DNA from: Acetobacter lovaniensis
Lineage (GTDB): Bacteria > Pseudomonadota > Alphaproteobacteria > Acetobacterales > Acetobacteraceae
NCBI RefSeq assembly: GCF_014207635.1
Contig: NZ_JACHIE010000001.1
Span: forward strand, 186,001 to 250,000
Direction of reading: 5' to 3'
Length of the DNA: 64,000 nt
The position numbers and the translations under genes were made by a program. The notes under the pieces were generated by a model. The model did no database searches, was not told where the DNA came from, and saw only the letters and a list, made by a program, of their open reading frames with translations. Shown here piece by piece: positions 1 to 10,153 of this stretch. Within the stretch, counting starts at the first letter, position 1. Each line of letters starts with the position of its first letter.

Positions 1-1
1 T

Positions 2-727
2 GCAGCCCGCCTGAACTGGCCGTGCATCCGCATCAATCTGGACAGCCACGTTTCACGCATAGATCTGGTGGGCAAGGATGCCATTGTGGTCAAGGATGGC
101 CAGCAGGTCACCGAGTTTCAGGAAGGGCTGCTGCCATGGTGCCTGCAACGCCCCTGCGCACTGGTGTTTGATGAATACGATGCCGGGCGTCCGGATGTCA
201 TGTTCGTGATCCAGCGTATTCTGGAAGTCGAGGGCAAGCTGACCCTGCTTGACCAGAACCGCGTCATTACCCCCAACCCGTGGTTCCGCCTGTTTGCCAC
301 GGCCAACACCGTGGGGCTGGGCGATACTACTGGCCTGTACCATGGCACCCAGCAGATCAATCAGGGGCAGATGGACCGCTGGAACATTGTGACTTCGCTC
401 AACTACCTGCCCCATGCGCAGGAAGTCGGCATTGTCTGCTCCCGTCTGGGCATTGCGGCGGACGACAAGGCCGAGCGTGAAAAAATTGGCAATATGGTGG
501 CTCTGGCCGGGCTGACGCGCGCAGGGTTCATGGCGGGGGATCTGTCCACGGTCATGTCCCCCCGTTCGGTTATCGCGTGGGCAGAAAATGACCTTATTTT
601 CAAGGATCTGGCTTTTGCCTTCCGCGTAACATTCCTCAACAAGTGTGACGAGGCCGAGCGCGGCATGGTGGCGGAATATTACCAGCGTTGTTTTAACAGC
701 AGCCCCCTGCCCAAGCGCCCTGCCTGA
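2..727 (+). CDS. cobS: Cobaltochelatase subunit CobS (5' end missing)
   Basis: CobS is the AAA+ ATPase of the aerobic, ATP-dependent cobaltochelatase (CobN-CobS-CobT), which inserts cobalt into hydrogenobyrinic acid a,c-diamide during cobalamin synthesis. The frame is open from base 2, so the N-terminus and the Walker A loop lie outside the window. What remains (241 residues) has a Walker B region (ALVFDEYD), a sensor-1-like stretch (FRLFATANT) and the CobS-typical QMDRWNIV segment. cobT follows 30 bp downstream, so the pair is almost certainly one operon; CobN is not in the window. MoxR-type ATPases are the nearest alternative, but the cobT neighbour settles the call. Confidence 0.93.
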   Translation, partial: AARLNWPCIRINLDSHVSRIDLVGKDAIVVKDGQQVTEFQEGLLPWCLQRPCALVFDEYDAGRPDVMFVIQRILEVEGKLTLLDQNRVITPNPWFRLFATANTVGLGDTTGLYHGTQQINQGQMDRWNIVTSLNYLPHAQEVGIVCSRLGIAADDKAEREKIGNMVALAGLTRAGFMAGDLSTVMSPRSVIAWAENDLIFKDLAFAFRVTFLNKCDEAERGMVAEYYQRCFNSSPLPKRPA

Positions 728-757
728 CAGAAATAATCTACACAGACAGGGGGCGTT

Positions 758-2668
758 ATGGCTGATCAGGCAAACAACACGGGCAACCCGTCCATCCGCC
801 TCTCCCGCAAGGAGGCGGAAAAACGGGCCGATGCCTTTAAGCAGGCAACCGAGGCAACGCTACGCGCCCTTGGCGGGCGGAAGGAGACCAATGTCTCCTT
901 CCATAGCGGCAACATGCCCATGGCCCCGATCAGTCTGGGGGAGAAAATTCGCCTCCCCTCCCCCTCCCTCAACCTGAATGAGGAAGAAGCACAGCGCCTG
1001 CGTGGTGCGGCAGACGCACAGGCCCTGCGGCTGAAACACCACGACTTTGACCTGCATGCCGCCCGCCGCCCGGCAGACACCATTGCCCGCGAAGTGTATG
1101 ACGCACTGGAACAGGCCCGTGTGGAAGCCATAGGGGCCCGCCACATGAAAGGCGTTGCCGCCAACCTGCGCCACAGGCTGGAGCAGGAAATCCGCGCCGC
1201 TGGTCTGGATCATATGACCGATGCCGCCCAGCTTTCCCCCGTTGTGGGGCTGGAACTGCTGGCGCGTGAAAAGCTGACAGGCGAACCCCTGCCCGAATCA
1301 GCCCGAGCCATTATGGAACAGTGGAAGCAGAGCCTGCCCGAAGACGCACTGGCCGCACTGGACACACTGGCCGCTGATCAGGATAACCAGAAAGCCTATT
1401 CCCGCGCGACCCGCAAACTGCTGGCCGCCTGCGCACTAACCGATGACGACTCCCTCTCCGATCAGGAGGAAGAAGATGCGAACTCGGGCAATGCGTCAGA
1501 CACCAACGAGGATGACAGCGAACAGCCCCCCCCCGAGCAGGAGGACGAAACCTCCGGCGCGGCGCCGGATATGTCCGATGCGGTGTCCGAACCCCAGCTT
1601 ATGGCGGGCAGTGCGGATGCCGCCGACAACACCCCGGAGGTAGAGCAGGAATCCGGCTCTGCCGAAGGCACGGGAGATGCCGCAGGGCCGGGCAACCGTA
1701 AAGAGATCGAACCGGGCCAGACCGCCAAAGGCTACCACGCCTATACCACCAGTTTTGATGAAGAAATTCTGGCCGAAAACCTGTGCGACCCCGAGGAACT
1801 CTCCCGCCTGCGGCACCAGCTTGACCTGCAATTAGCCACGCTGCACGGGGTTGTCTCCCGTCTGGCCAACCGGCTCCAGCGCCGCCTTATGGCGCAGCAG
1901 ACCCGCTCCTGGTCGTTTGATCTGGAAGAGGGCATGCTGGATGCAGGCAGGTTGTCGCGCATTGTGGTCAATCCGCGCCTGTCTCTCTCCTACAAACAGG
2001 AAAAAGATACGGAGTTCCGCGATACAGTGGTCACGCTGCTGATCGACAATTCCGGCTCCATGCGCGGTCGCCCCATTTCCGTTGCCGCATCCTGCGGGGA
2101 TATTCTGGCACGCACGCTCGAACGCTGCGGTGTAAAAGTGGAAATTCTGGGCTTTACCACCCGTGCATGGAAAGGCGGACAAAGCCGCGAACTCTGGGTG
2201 CAGAACAACAAGCCCGAAAACCCCGGCCGCCTGAACGATCTACGCCACATTGTTTACAAGGGTGCGGACACACCGTGGCGGCGTGCACGCACCAATCTGG
2301 GCCTGATGCTACGTGAAGGGCTGCTGAAGGAAAACATAGACGGCGAGGCCCTGCTCTGGGCATGGCGGCGTATTAAAAGCCGCCCCGAGGCCCGCAAGAT
2401 TCTTATGGTGATCTCGGACGGCGCTCCGGTGGATGACAGCACGCTGTCCGTCAACCCGGCCTCTTATCTGGAGGACCACCTGCGCGAAGTGATCAGCATG
2501 ATTGAAAACCGCAGCCCGGTGGAACTGAGCGCCATAGGTATCGGCCATGACGTGACCCGCTACTACCAGCGGGCCGTTACCATTATCGATGCGGAGGAAC
2601 TGGGGGGAACCATGCTCCAGTCCCTTTCCGCCCTGTTTGATGAAAAGCGGATGCGCAAGCGGGCTTAA
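758..2668 (+). CDS. cobT: Cobaltochelatase subunit CobT
   Basis: CobT forms the chaperone-like complex with CobS that drives cobalt insertion by CobN. The 636-residue product has an N-terminal CobT domain (about 1-210), a long acidic low-complexity linker rich in Asp, Glu, Ser and Pro (about 220-320) and a C-terminal von Willebrand A domain. Its MIDAS motif D-x-S-x-S is at about 430-434 (DNSGS). The ATG at 758 follows a G-rich ribosome-binding stretch (caggggg) and lies 30 bp after cobS. The last four bases overlap the end of the convergent decarboxylase gene, leaving no room for a terminator between them. Confidence 0.93.
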   Translation: MADQANNTGNPSIRLSRKEAEKRADAFKQATEATLRALGGRKETNVSFHSGNMPMAPISLGEKIRLPSPSLNLNEEEAQRLRGAADAQALRLKHHDFDLHAARRPADTIAREVYDALEQARVEAIGARHMKGVAANLRHRLEQEIRAAGLDHMTDAAQLSPVVGLELLAREKLTGEPLPESARAIMEQWKQSLPEDALAALDTLAADQDNQKAYSRATRKLLAACALTDDDSLSDQEEEDANSGNASDTNEDDSEQPPPEQEDETSGAAPDMSDAVSEPQLMAGSADAADNTPEVEQESGSAEGTGDAAGPGNRKEIEPGQTAKGYHAYTTSFDEEILAENLCDPEELSRLRHQLDLQLATLHGVVSRLANRLQRRLMAQQTRSWSFDLEEGMLDAGRLSRIVVNPRLSLSYKQEKDTEFRDTVVTLLIDNSGSMRGRPISVAASCGDILARTLERCGVKVEILGFTTRAWKGGQSRELWVQNNKPENPGRLNDLRHIVYKGADTPWRRARTNLGLMLREGLLKENIDGEALLWAWRRIKSRPEARKILMVISDGAPVDDSTLSVNPASYLEDHLREVISMIENRSPVELSAIGIGHDVTRYYQRAVTIIDAEELGGTMLQSLSALFDEKRMRKRA

Positions 2669-4161
2669 GCCTGCGGCGTATCCGCCAGTTCTTTCATCAT
2701 CTTCGCATGCGCCAGACGCACTTCCGTAAAGGAATGTACGGCGTCAAGCAGAATAGCGATGTCTGCCTTGGTCGTGCGGTGGTTAACCAGTGCCACACGA
2801 ATAGCCAGCACACCCCCGATCCGGGTGGTGGATGGCGCAACTACGCCGCTCAGTTGCAGGTCTTTGACCAGTTCCCCATTCAAACGATCAAGGTCCTCCA
2901 CATCAGGCGCAACTACGCGAAAACACACAATATTCAGTGTTACAGGTGCCAGCAGTTGCAACTGGGCCGTGGCCTGCACCTGCCGTGCCAGTTCCTGCGC
3001 CAATGCGCAGGACTGGGTTACTACCTGCCCCAGCTTTTGGGTGCCAAACCCTGCCAGCGCAAACCAGACCTTGAGCGCCCGAAACCCGCGTGAGAGATCC
3101 GGCCCCAGATCACAAAACCATGGAGCACCCGCTGCAAGCCCCCTCTCCTCGCGTGAGAGATATGCGAGGGATTGCGCAAAAGCTGCCGCCTGCCTGCCCG
3201 GCTCGCGCACCAGCACGCAGCCTGCATCGTATGGAACCTGCGCCCATTTATGAAAATCAAAGGCCAGACTATCGGCCCGCTCCAGACCAGCAAGCAAAGG
3301 GGCCAGGTCTGGTGCAAGCTTGGCCAGCGCGCCAAAAGCCCCATCCACATGGAACCAGAGCCCCTCCCGCGCAGCCAGATCGGCCAGTGCATTCAGCGGG
3401 TCAATACTGCCCGTGTCCACCGTTCCTGCCGTACCAACGACCAGAAACGGCTCAAACCCGGCAGCCCTGTCCTGCGCAACCATGCGCTCAAGGGCTGCCA
3501 TATCCATGCGGAATGCGCTGTCCATTGGCACACGGCGCAAGGCCTGCTCGCCCAGCCCGGCCATATCAAACGCACGGGCTACGCAACCATGTGCGCTCTC
3601 GCCCGCATAACCCACCAGCCTGCGGCCACCAACACCCTGCTGCCGCAGGTCCTGCCCTCCGCTCACATTGCGGGTGGCAGTCAGGATGGCAATAAAGTTG
3701 GCCATGGATGAGCCGGTTACCAGCAGCCCCGTGGCTTCGGGGGAAAAACCAAACATTTCCGCGGCCCAGCGGATAACCATCCGCTCGACTTCTACTGGTG
3801 CGTGGTCACGCCCGCCCAGATTGGCGTTTAACCCTGCGGCCAGCATGTCTGCCAGCATACCCTGTGCGGTGCCACCCCCATGCACCCAGCCCATAAAGCG
3901 TGGGTGCCGGTTGCCCACGGCATAGGGCTGCACGGTTTGCGTGAACTGCTGGTACAGTGCCCCCAGTTCCTGCCCACTGGCAGGGAGCGGGGCATCCCTG
4001 AACCCCTCGCGCACAGAAGCAGGCATAGGTTGCCAGACGGGGCCTTGGGAGACATGGCGGATATTTTCCAGCATATCATCCAGCATCTGGTGCCCCTGAG
4101 CTTTCAGTTCTTCCCAGTCTTCAGGATCCAGACCCGCCACAACCTTGCTCTCCTCTTGCAT
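2665..4161 (-). CDS. Group II pyridoxal-phosphate-dependent decarboxylase
   Basis: This is a fold-type I PLP enzyme of the aromatic-L-amino-acid/tyrosine/glutamate decarboxylase group, and would remove the carboxyl group of an amino acid to give an amine. Visible motifs are the phosphate-binding VTGSSMAN segment, the HVDGAFG segment carrying the cofactor-contacting Asp, and the FDFHKW motif whose Lys would bind PLP. The length (498 residues from the ATG at 4161) suits the family; a TTG four codons upstream is an alternative start. The substrate cannot be read from the sequence. It lies 3' to 3' with cobT, overlapping by 4 bp, and runs the same way as the upstream transporter gene, only 18 bp away, so the two may be cotranscribed. 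Confidence 0.82.
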   Translation of the reverse strand: MQEESKVVAGLDPEDWEELKAQGHQMLDDMLENIRHVSQGPVWQPMPASVREGFRDAPLPASGQELGALYQQFTQTVQPYAVGNRHPRFMGWVHGGGTAQGMLADMLAAGLNANLGGRDHAPVEVERMVIRWAAEMFGFSPEATGLLVTGSSMANFIAILTATRNVSGGQDLRQQGVGGRRLVGYAGESAHGCVARAFDMAGLGEQALRRVPMDSAFRMDMAALERMVAQDRAAGFEPFLVVGTAGTVDTGSIDPLNALADLAAREGLWFHVDGAFGALAKLAPDLAPLLAGLERADSLAFDFHKWAQVPYDAGCVLVREPGRQAAAFAQSLAYLSREERGLAAGAPWFCDLGPDLSRGFRALKVWFALAGFGTQKLGQVVTQSCALAQELARQVQATAQLQLLAPVTLNIVCFRVVAPDVEDLDRLNGELVKDLQLSGVVAPSTTRIGGVLAIRVALVNHRTTKADIAILLDAVHSFTEVRLAHAKMMKELADTPQA

Positions 4162-4179
4162 GACTTCAACCAATGCGCC

Positions 4180-5172
4180 CTAGCCAGACTGCTGTGCTGG
4201 CGTTGTGGAAGCATGATCGTGCTCCTGACTGAGCCGGGCAAACCTGCGGGCCAGCACGGCACAGACAAAAAGCTGAATCTGGTGATACATCATGAGCGGC
4301 AGAACAATAACCCCCACGGAGGCAGGCGGGAACAGAACGTTGGCCATGGGCACACCAGATGCCAGCGTTTTTTTGGAGCCGCAGAACACCACGGCAATTT
4401 CGTCCTTCAGGGGCAGGCCAATCAGGCGGCCACCAAAAATGGTCAGGCCCAGCACGCTGAACAGCAGAACTGAATCCGCAATGGCAATCATGCCCAGTTC
4501 AGCCATGGGCAGGCGGTGCCACAGCCCCTGCATGACCGCATCGCTAAAAGCGGCGTAAACAACGACCAGAACCGAACCCCGGTCAGAAAAAGACAGGATT
4601 TTCTTGTTCCGGTGCGCCCATGCCCCAAGCCACGGCTGCAACACCTGCCCCAGAATAAACGGGAGCAGAAGCTGATAAACAATATCCAGCGGATTCCCTG
4701 TGGCCTGACCATGCTGGCTCAGCACCAGCCCCACCAGCACGGGGGTAATAAAAATACCAAACACGTTGGACGCCGTGGCCGCACACACGGCGGCAGGCAC
4801 GTTACCCCCGGCAATGGAGGTAAACGCAATGGAAGACTGTACCGTGGACGGCAGGCAGCACAGGAACAGCACACCCATCCATATATCGGGCTGCAACAGA
4901 CCGGGGAACAGAGCGTGAGCCGCCAGCCCCAAAAGCGGAAACAGGACAAACGTGCAGCTCAGGATAAGCAGGTGCAGCTTCCATGCCACCATACCATCCA
5001 GCACAGCCTTGCGTGACAGACGCGCACCTTGCAAAAAAAACATGAGCGCAATCAGCCCGACAGACAGCCAGTGAAAAACCGGCACCGCGGCCCCATGGCA
5101 CGGCACAAGCGTTGCCAGCAGAACAGAGGCCAGCAGCCCCAGCAAAAAGGGGTCAATTTTCAAAAAGCGCAC
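4180..5172 (-). CDS. SBF-like (bile acid:sodium symporter-like) membrane transporter
   Basis: The product is a hydrophobic protein of about 330 residues with roughly ten membrane segments, resembling the YfeH/SBF-like branch of the bile acid:sodium symporter superfamily. The conserved stretch CCLPSTVQSS between helices is typical of that branch. The substrate is unknown. The open frame extends to 5424, but that extension is Arg/Trp-rich and runs antisense over the next gene. I therefore prefer the GTG at 5172, which follows a purine-rich site (ggaagag) and starts just before the first hydrophobic helix. The gene ends 18 bp before the decarboxylase start, so the pair could import a substrate and decarboxylate it; that link is inference. 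Confidence 0.78.
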   Translation of the reverse strand: MRFLKIDPFLLGLLASVLLATLVPCHGAAVPVFHWLSVGLIALMFFLQGARLSRKAVLDGMVAWKLHLLILSCTFVLFPLLGLAAHALFPGLLQPDIWMGVLFLCCLPSTVQSSIAFTSIAGGNVPAAVCAATASNVFGIFITPVLVGLVLSQHGQATGNPLDIVYQLLLPFILGQVLQPWLGAWAHRNKKILSFSDRGSVLVVVYAAFSDAVMQGLWHRLPMAELGMIAIADSVLLFSVLGLTIFGGRLIGLPLKDEIAVVFCGSKKTLASGVPMANVLFPPASVGVIVLPLMMYHQIQLFVCAVLARRFARLSQEHDHASTTPAQQSG

Positions 5173-5237
5173 GGTTGGGGCTCTTCCATGATAATCTTGT
5201 TGCCTGCAATTTTTACTTACGGCACCTTCATGATGAA

Positions 5238-6164
5238 ATGAAGCAGAACTCTCCTTTTTCCCTCCATCTTCTCGGGGTCGTGAGTCTTTGCACCATCGCC
5301 ACCGCAGAAACCGCCCTAGCCGCTCCTCCCACCGCATGCGCAACCGTAAGCGCCAGTGCGGAGGAAGACACTCCCAAAGGCCTGATTTACCATGACCTGA
5401 GCGTACGCGCCCCCAGTGGCACAACCAGCCTGCATGTTAAAAAACTTGTCTTTACCGGTCAGGCATCCAGCCCGGAGGCCACGCAGGATCTGGCGCAGGC
5501 AGCATCCCTGCTGCTGGTTTCCGCCATGACCGGGCACCACAATGCAGCCTGCACCCAGTGGCTTATGGAACAGGGCAGACTGGTGACCAGCAGCCTCCAG
5601 TCCGGCGGGCATTACGACCTGACGTGGAACAACGCCACGGTTGAACAGGGGGCGGCACACGTCAACGCCACAATGGCGCACTACCAGATTCAGGGTGCCG
5701 CCACCCCGCGGACCAGTGCAGCAACCCTGAGCATGAGCGGGTTATCCTTCCACAACGTGCTTAACCAGCAACTGATGCCTTCTGCGGCCCATGCTGCATT
5801 TTCGCTCCCCACATCGGAACTGCCGACACTTATGAGCGCCATAGGCGGGCGGAGTACGGCAGCCCCCGCCGTGCACGCCACCATAAGCAGCTTTGAAGCA
5901 TCCGAAGGCACGGTCAGGCTACAGGGGCATGGTCAGGCCACGCTAACAGGGGATGTTGCGGCCACATCCGCCTCCGGACATCTGGAAATTTCCAATCTGG
6001 AGGAACTGATAGAAAAAGCCCGCGCAGCACATCAGATGAAACTGGCCGCAGGCCTTGTGCTGGGCAGGCTGGTCAGCCACCGCGCGGGTGAGCAGAATAC
6101 GTGGGACACCACATGGGAAGGTGGCGTTCTTACAGTTAACGGTTTTCCCCTACCCATCAAATAA
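5238..6164 (+). CDS. Exported protein of unknown function
   Basis: The product has 308 residues and begins with a signal peptide (hydrophobic core LHLLGVVSLCTIATA, likely cleavage after ALA near residue 30). The rest is Ala/Ser/Thr-rich with alternating short beta-like segments and ends in LTVNGFPLPIK. That type of ending recalls the DUF2125/YdgA-like periplasmic families, but I cannot assign it firmly. ATG 5238 is chosen because the signal peptide starts there; the open frame upstream (from 5112) is antisense to the transporter gene. The Shine-Dalgarno sequence is poor. It is divergent from the transporter gene with a 65-bp gap. Confidence 0.72.
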   Translation: MKQNSPFSLHLLGVVSLCTIATAETALAAPPTACATVSASAEEDTPKGLIYHDLSVRAPSGTTSLHVKKLVFTGQASSPEATQDLAQAASLLLVSAMTGHHNAACTQWLMEQGRLVTSSLQSGGHYDLTWNNATVEQGAAHVNATMAHYQIQGAATPRTSAATLSMSGLSFHNVLNQQLMPSAAHAAFSLPTSELPTLMSAIGGRSTAAPAVHATISSFEASEGTVRLQGHGQATLTGDVAATSASGHLEISNLEELIEKARAAHQMKLAAGLVLGRLVSHRAGEQNTWDTTWEGGVLTVNGFPLPIK

Positions 6165-6170
6165 CCATAT

Positions 6171-6198
6171 CCTCCGCACGGGCTGTTCCGTGCGGAGG
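6171..6198. terminator. Hairpin between convergent genes (candidate terminator)
   Basis: A perfect 11-bp stem (arms 6171-6181 and 6188-6198) with a 6-base loop lies just after the stop codon of the exported-protein gene and before the mfd stop. There is no T-tract on either side, so it is only a probable terminator. Confidence 0.5.
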
Positions 6199-6228
6199 GC
6201 ACTGGCACTCAACTGGTGGGGTATTCCG

Positions 6229-9200
6229 TCAGGCCATTTCACGCGCACATAGATTGGCAAGTTCACGCAGCACCTTACGGGCAAGGTCAATCCGCTGCAC
6301 GTTGGTCAATTCCCGCACAACAGCCATTTTGTGGTCTGGCCGCAGACGGACCACCCCATCTTTCCAGCGGCCCATCCACTGCACAAGGCCGCCGGGGTTG
6401 GCAAAGCTGTTGTTGCGGAACTGGAGCACCATGCCCTTGGGGCCTGCCTCCACCCGCTCCACACCGGCCTGCCTGCAAAGTCTTTTAAGATCAACAATAT
6501 CAAGCAGGTTTTTAACTTCCTCGGGAACCGCGCCAAAACGGTCCACCAGTTCCGCCTCCATAGCCTCCAGCTCAGCATCAGACGCCAGAGCACTGATTCT
6601 ACGGTAAAGTCCCAGACGCACTGGCAGGTCTGGCACATATGCATCGGGGATAAGGACAGGCAGCCCCATAACAATATTGGGGGTCCAGTCCCGGTCGTTT
6701 TCCGTACTCCGCCCCTTGTCACTACGCAGGTCGGCTACGGCGTCTTCAAGCATCTGCTGGTACAACTCAATGCCCACCTCACGCACATGGCCGGACTGCT
6801 GGTCCCCCAGCAGGTTGCCCGCACCACGCAGGTCCAGATCGTGCGAGGCCAGCGTAAAGCCAGCGCCCAGTGTATCGAGCGTCTGCATGACCTCGAGCCG
6901 CTTTTCCGCCGAAGCGGACAATGTGTGTGTCTGCGGCCATGTGAGGTACGCGTAGCCACGCTGCTTGCCACGCCCCACGCGCCCACGGAGCTGGTAAAGT
7001 TGGCCAAGGCCGAACATATCGGCCCGGTGAATGATCAACGTATTGACCGCAGGCATATCCAGCCCGCTTTCCACAATATTGGTGGAGAGCAGGATATCGT
7101 ACTGGCCATCGGAGAACTCGGTCATCACCCGTTCCAGCTCCGTGGGAGACAGGCGGCCGTGGGCCTGTACCACCCGGGCATCGGGTACAATGCTGCTCAG
7201 GCGTTCAGCCAGTTGGTCCAGGTCTTCAATTCTGGGGGCTACGCAAAAAATCTGCCCCCCGCGGAAGCGCTCACGCTGAATGGCCTCGCGGATTACCACG
7301 CTGTCAAACGGCATAATGAAGGTCCGCACGGCAAGGCGGTCCGTGGGCGGCGTTGCAATAAGGCTCATCTCCCGCACACCGGAGAGCGAGAGCTGGAGCG
7401 TGCGGGGCAAAGGTGTGGCGGAGAGGGTGAGCACATGCACATCCTCACGCAGAGCCTTCAGCTTTTCCTTATGCGAGACGCCAAAATGCTGCTCTTCATC
7501 AATAATCAGCAGTTCGAGGGCTGCGAACTTGATAGTCTTGGCCAGCAGGGCATGGGTGCCGATCACCACATTCACGCTACCATCGGCCAGCCCCTTGCGG
7601 ACCTCCGTGGCTTCCTTGCCTGTTACCATGCGTGAAAGCTGGGCCACCTTGATGGGGAAGCCCTCAAAGCGCGCGGCAAAGGTACGGTAATGCTGGCGGG
7701 CCAGCAGGGTGGTGGGCACAACCACGGCCACCTGCCCGCCGGACATGGCGGCAACAAACGCGGCCCGCAGAGCAACCTCGGTTTTGCCAAAGCCCACATC
7801 CCCACACACCAGCCGGTCCATGGGGCGGCCGGAGGACATATCCTCCAGCACATCGGTAATGGCGCGGGACTGGTCCTCTGTTTCCACAAAGGGGAAGCGG
7901 GCACAGAACTCGTCCCACATTCCTTCGGGCGGGAGCAGTTCAGGCGCCTCCTTGAGCGCGCGGGCCGCTGCGGTGCGAATAAGCTCACCCGCCATATCGC
8001 GGATGCGGCTTTTCATCTGCGATTTGCGGTTCTGCCAGGCGACCCCGCCCAGACGGTCGAGCGATACCCCGGCCTGATCCGAGCCAAAACGGCTCAGCAG
8101 TTCAATATTTTCTACCGGCAGGTAGAGCTTTTCCCCACCATCGTACAACAGGCGCAGGCAGTCATGCGGGGCCACGCCTACGCTCACAGTTTCCAGCCCG
8201 TCATACCGGCCTATGCCGTAGTCCTGATGAACTATCAGATCCCCAGCAGACAGTTCACTGGCCTCGGCAATCAGTTCATCCGCGCGGCGGCGGCGGCGTG
8301 GTGGGCGGCCTATGCGCTCGCCCAGCAGATCCTGCTCGGATACAAACGCCACATCCTCGGCCACAAAACCACGTTCCAACCCAAGGGTCAGCAGCCCTAC
8401 GGGGCCAGCCTTGGCCTTGCTCGCCTGCTCCCATGTCTCAAACGTCTCTGTCGCCACACCGTGTTCGCGCAGCAGCACGCCAATCCGCTCGCGCGAGCCT
8501 TTGCTCCATGCGGCCACATAGGTCCGGCGTTTAACCTGCGCCCATTCCCGCACCTGCTCGCCCAGCAGGGTAAACACCTGCTCGCGCTGCGCACCCGGCA
8601 CGATCTTGGAGAACATCTTGCCCGGTCTGCCGCCCACATCCATGCCCGCCGCGCCATCGGGCTGCGCATAGGGGCTGAACGCCACGGCAGGCAGGCGGGC
8701 AATGGAGGCTTCCCACCCTTTAAGGTCCATGTACAGCAGGTGTGGGGGTAACGGGCGATAGGGCGTTTCCCCCTCCCGCACAGGCATTTTGCGGGCCTGA
8801 TAATGGTCGGCAATCATATCCAGCCGGGCGGCCAGAACGTCTTCCACCTGATAGTCGAGCGAGAGTGCGGCACCGGGCAGGTAGTCGAACAGGGTTTCCA
8901 TCTGCTCATGGAACAGAGGCAGCCAATGTTCGATTCCGGGGTAGCGCCGTCCGTCGGAAATATGTTCGTACAGGGGGTCGGACGCCGCGGCGGGGCCAAA
9001 CGCATCCCGCCAACCGGTGCGGAACAGGGAGATACTGGCCGCATCGAGCGAAAATTCGGATACCGGGCAGAGCACCAGCCCATCCCGCTTTTCGGTCGAG
9101 CGCTGGGTGCCGGGGTCGAAGGCGCGGATGTTCTCCACCTCATCCCCAAACAGATCAAGGCGTACAGGCTCGGGCGCACCTGCGGGGTACAGGTCGAAAA

Positions 9201-9705
9201 TACCGCCGCGTGTTGCAAATTCCCCTGCCTCCATCACCGTATCGGTGCGGGTGTAGCCATTGGCGATCAGCAGTTCGATCAGCAGGGACTGGTCGAGACT
9301 TTCCCCCGTCCGGATAGTGAGAGACTGGCCCTTGAAGGTCTTGCGCGGAGCCACGCGCTGGATTGCGCCGTTAACCGTGGTCAGCACAAGGCGCGGCTTA
9401 CCCCCCGAAGGTTCGAGCAGGCGGGTCAGTGTGGCCACCCGTTCGGCCACGATTGTCGGGTTGGGCGAAACCCGGTCGTATGGCAGGCAGTCCCATGCGG
9501 GAAAACGCAGCACGTCCACATCGGTCGCAACAAAGGCCAGCGTCTCCGCCAGCCGCACCATGGAGGCATCGTTGCGGGCTATGTGCAGCAAAGGCCCCTT
9601 ATGCTCACGCGCGCGCCGGGCAAGCAAAAGGGCATCGTACCCCTCCGGCACGCCCCAAATAGTGGCAATCCGACGGTCTGCTGCTACACCTGTGTCTGCT
9701 GTCAT
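6229..9705 (-). CDS. mfd: Transcription-repair coupling factor Mfd
   Basis: Mfd removes RNA polymerase stalled at DNA lesions and recruits UvrA for strand-specific repair. The 1158-residue product shows the expected order: an N-terminal UvrB-like region (about 20-330), a CarD-like RNA-polymerase-interacting domain (about 478-540, including HQDYGIGRYDGLE), a superfamily 2 translocase with Walker A GDVGFGKT near 633, a DEEQ box and the QLRGRVGRG motif, and a C-terminal TRCF domain. I chose ATG 9705. The frame extends to 9780, but that start would overlap sdhE, and the added residues are only a basic stretch. It lies 50 bp downstream of sdhE on the same strand and is probably cotranscribed with it. 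Confidence 0.95.
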   Translation of the reverse strand: MTADTGVAADRRIATIWGVPEGYDALLLARRAREHKGPLLHIARNDASMVRLAETLAFVATDVDVLRFPAWDCLPYDRVSPNPTIVAERVATLTRLLEPSGGKPRLVLTTVNGAIQRVAPRKTFKGQSLTIRTGESLDQSLLIELLIANGYTRTDTVMEAGEFATRGGIFDLYPAGAPEPVRLDLFGDEVENIRAFDPGTQRSTEKRDGLVLCPVSEFSLDAASISLFRTGWRDAFGPAAASDPLYEHISDGRRYPGIEHWLPLFHEQMETLFDYLPGAALSLDYQVEDVLAARLDMIADHYQARKMPVREGETPYRPLPPHLLYMDLKGWEASIARLPAVAFSPYAQPDGAAGMDVGGRPGKMFSKIVPGAQREQVFTLLGEQVREWAQVKRRTYVAAWSKGSRERIGVLLREHGVATETFETWEQASKAKAGPVGLLTLGLERGFVAEDVAFVSEQDLLGERIGRPPRRRRRADELIAEASELSAGDLIVHQDYGIGRYDGLETVSVGVAPHDCLRLLYDGGEKLYLPVENIELLSRFGSDQAGVSLDRLGGVAWQNRKSQMKSRIRDMAGELIRTAAARALKEAPELLPPEGMWDEFCARFPFVETEDQSRAITDVLEDMSSGRPMDRLVCGDVGFGKTEVALRAAFVAAMSGGQVAVVVPTTLLARQHYRTFAARFEGFPIKVAQLSRMVTGKEATEVRKGLADGSVNVVIGTHALLAKTIKFAALELLIIDEEQHFGVSHKEKLKALREDVHVLTLSATPLPRTLQLSLSGVREMSLIATPPTDRLAVRTFIMPFDSVVIREAIQRERFRGGQIFCVAPRIEDLDQLAERLSSIVPDARVVQAHGRLSPTELERVMTEFSDGQYDILLSTNIVESGLDMPAVNTLIIHRADMFGLGQLYQLRGRVGRGKQRGYAYLTWPQTHTLSASAEKRLEVMQTLDTLGAGFTLASHDLDLRGAGNLLGDQQSGHVREVGIELYQQMLEDAVADLRSDKGRSTENDRDWTPNIVMGLPVLIPDAYVPDLPVRLGLYRRISALASDAELEAMEAELVDRFGAVPEEVKNLLDIVDLKRLCRQAGVERVEAGPKGMVLQFRNNSFANPGGLVQWMGRWKDGVVRLRPDHKMAVVRELTNVQRIDLARKVLRELANLCAREMA

Positions 9706-9755
9706 AGGCCCTGTTTCTCTTGTCCTGCCTGATCTTCCCTTACGGAAAGAAAATT

Positions 9756-10085
9756 TTATTTTCCGCACCTTGCGCGGCATGCCTCAACCATGCGCCGCAA
9801 CATGGGGGTTGCTTTTTCCTCCGGCAAGGGCAGACGGCCAAACAGCCAGTCGGTCAGGTCGGGGTCGGGCATTTCGAGTATGGTTTCCATGTCCGCCAGT
9901 TCTGCGGCGTTCAGGCTGTCTGCTGTTTCCTCCACAAAGCCACCGATCAGGATATCAGTCTCAAACGTGCCGCGATGGTTGGCACGGAACTTGAGCCGCC
10001 GACGACGGGCCGCCAGAGCGTCTTCCTCCCCGGCGGATGCATTGGAGGGAAGCGTATGCGAAGACGTTGTAAAATTGTGTTGCAT
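9756..10085 (-). CDS. sdhE: FAD assembly factor SdhE
   Basis: SdhE (YgfY/SDH5 family) promotes covalent FAD attachment to the succinate dehydrogenase flavoprotein. The 109-residue product has the family RGxxE motif at 38-42 (RGTFE), preceded by an Arg-rich helix, and the downstream DPDLTDWLFGR segment. It has about 20 more N-terminal residues than the minimal family length. The gene sits upstream of mfd and is divergent from recG across 68 bp; mfd-sdhE-recG is a familiar alphaproteobacterial arrangement. Its presence implies a working succinate dehydrogenase, which fits the AarC-dependent citric acid cycle encoded further right. Confidence 0.9.
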   Translation of the reverse strand: MQHNFTTSSHTLPSNASAGEEDALAARRRRLKFRANHRGTFETDILIGGFVEETADSLNAAELADMETILEMPDPDLTDWLFGRLPLPEEKATPMLRRMVEACRARCGK

Positions 10086-10153
10086 GGCGTTGCTGTCCTA
10101 TACCGGGGCTGTTCCTGTCTGTCAGCCTGCAAACAGAGGCCTGTATACCGTCC

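Noticed and set aside
6331-7635. A 434-codon plus-strand frame opposite mfd
   Set aside because: It is the complement of conserved Mfd helicase motifs and has no protein-like features.
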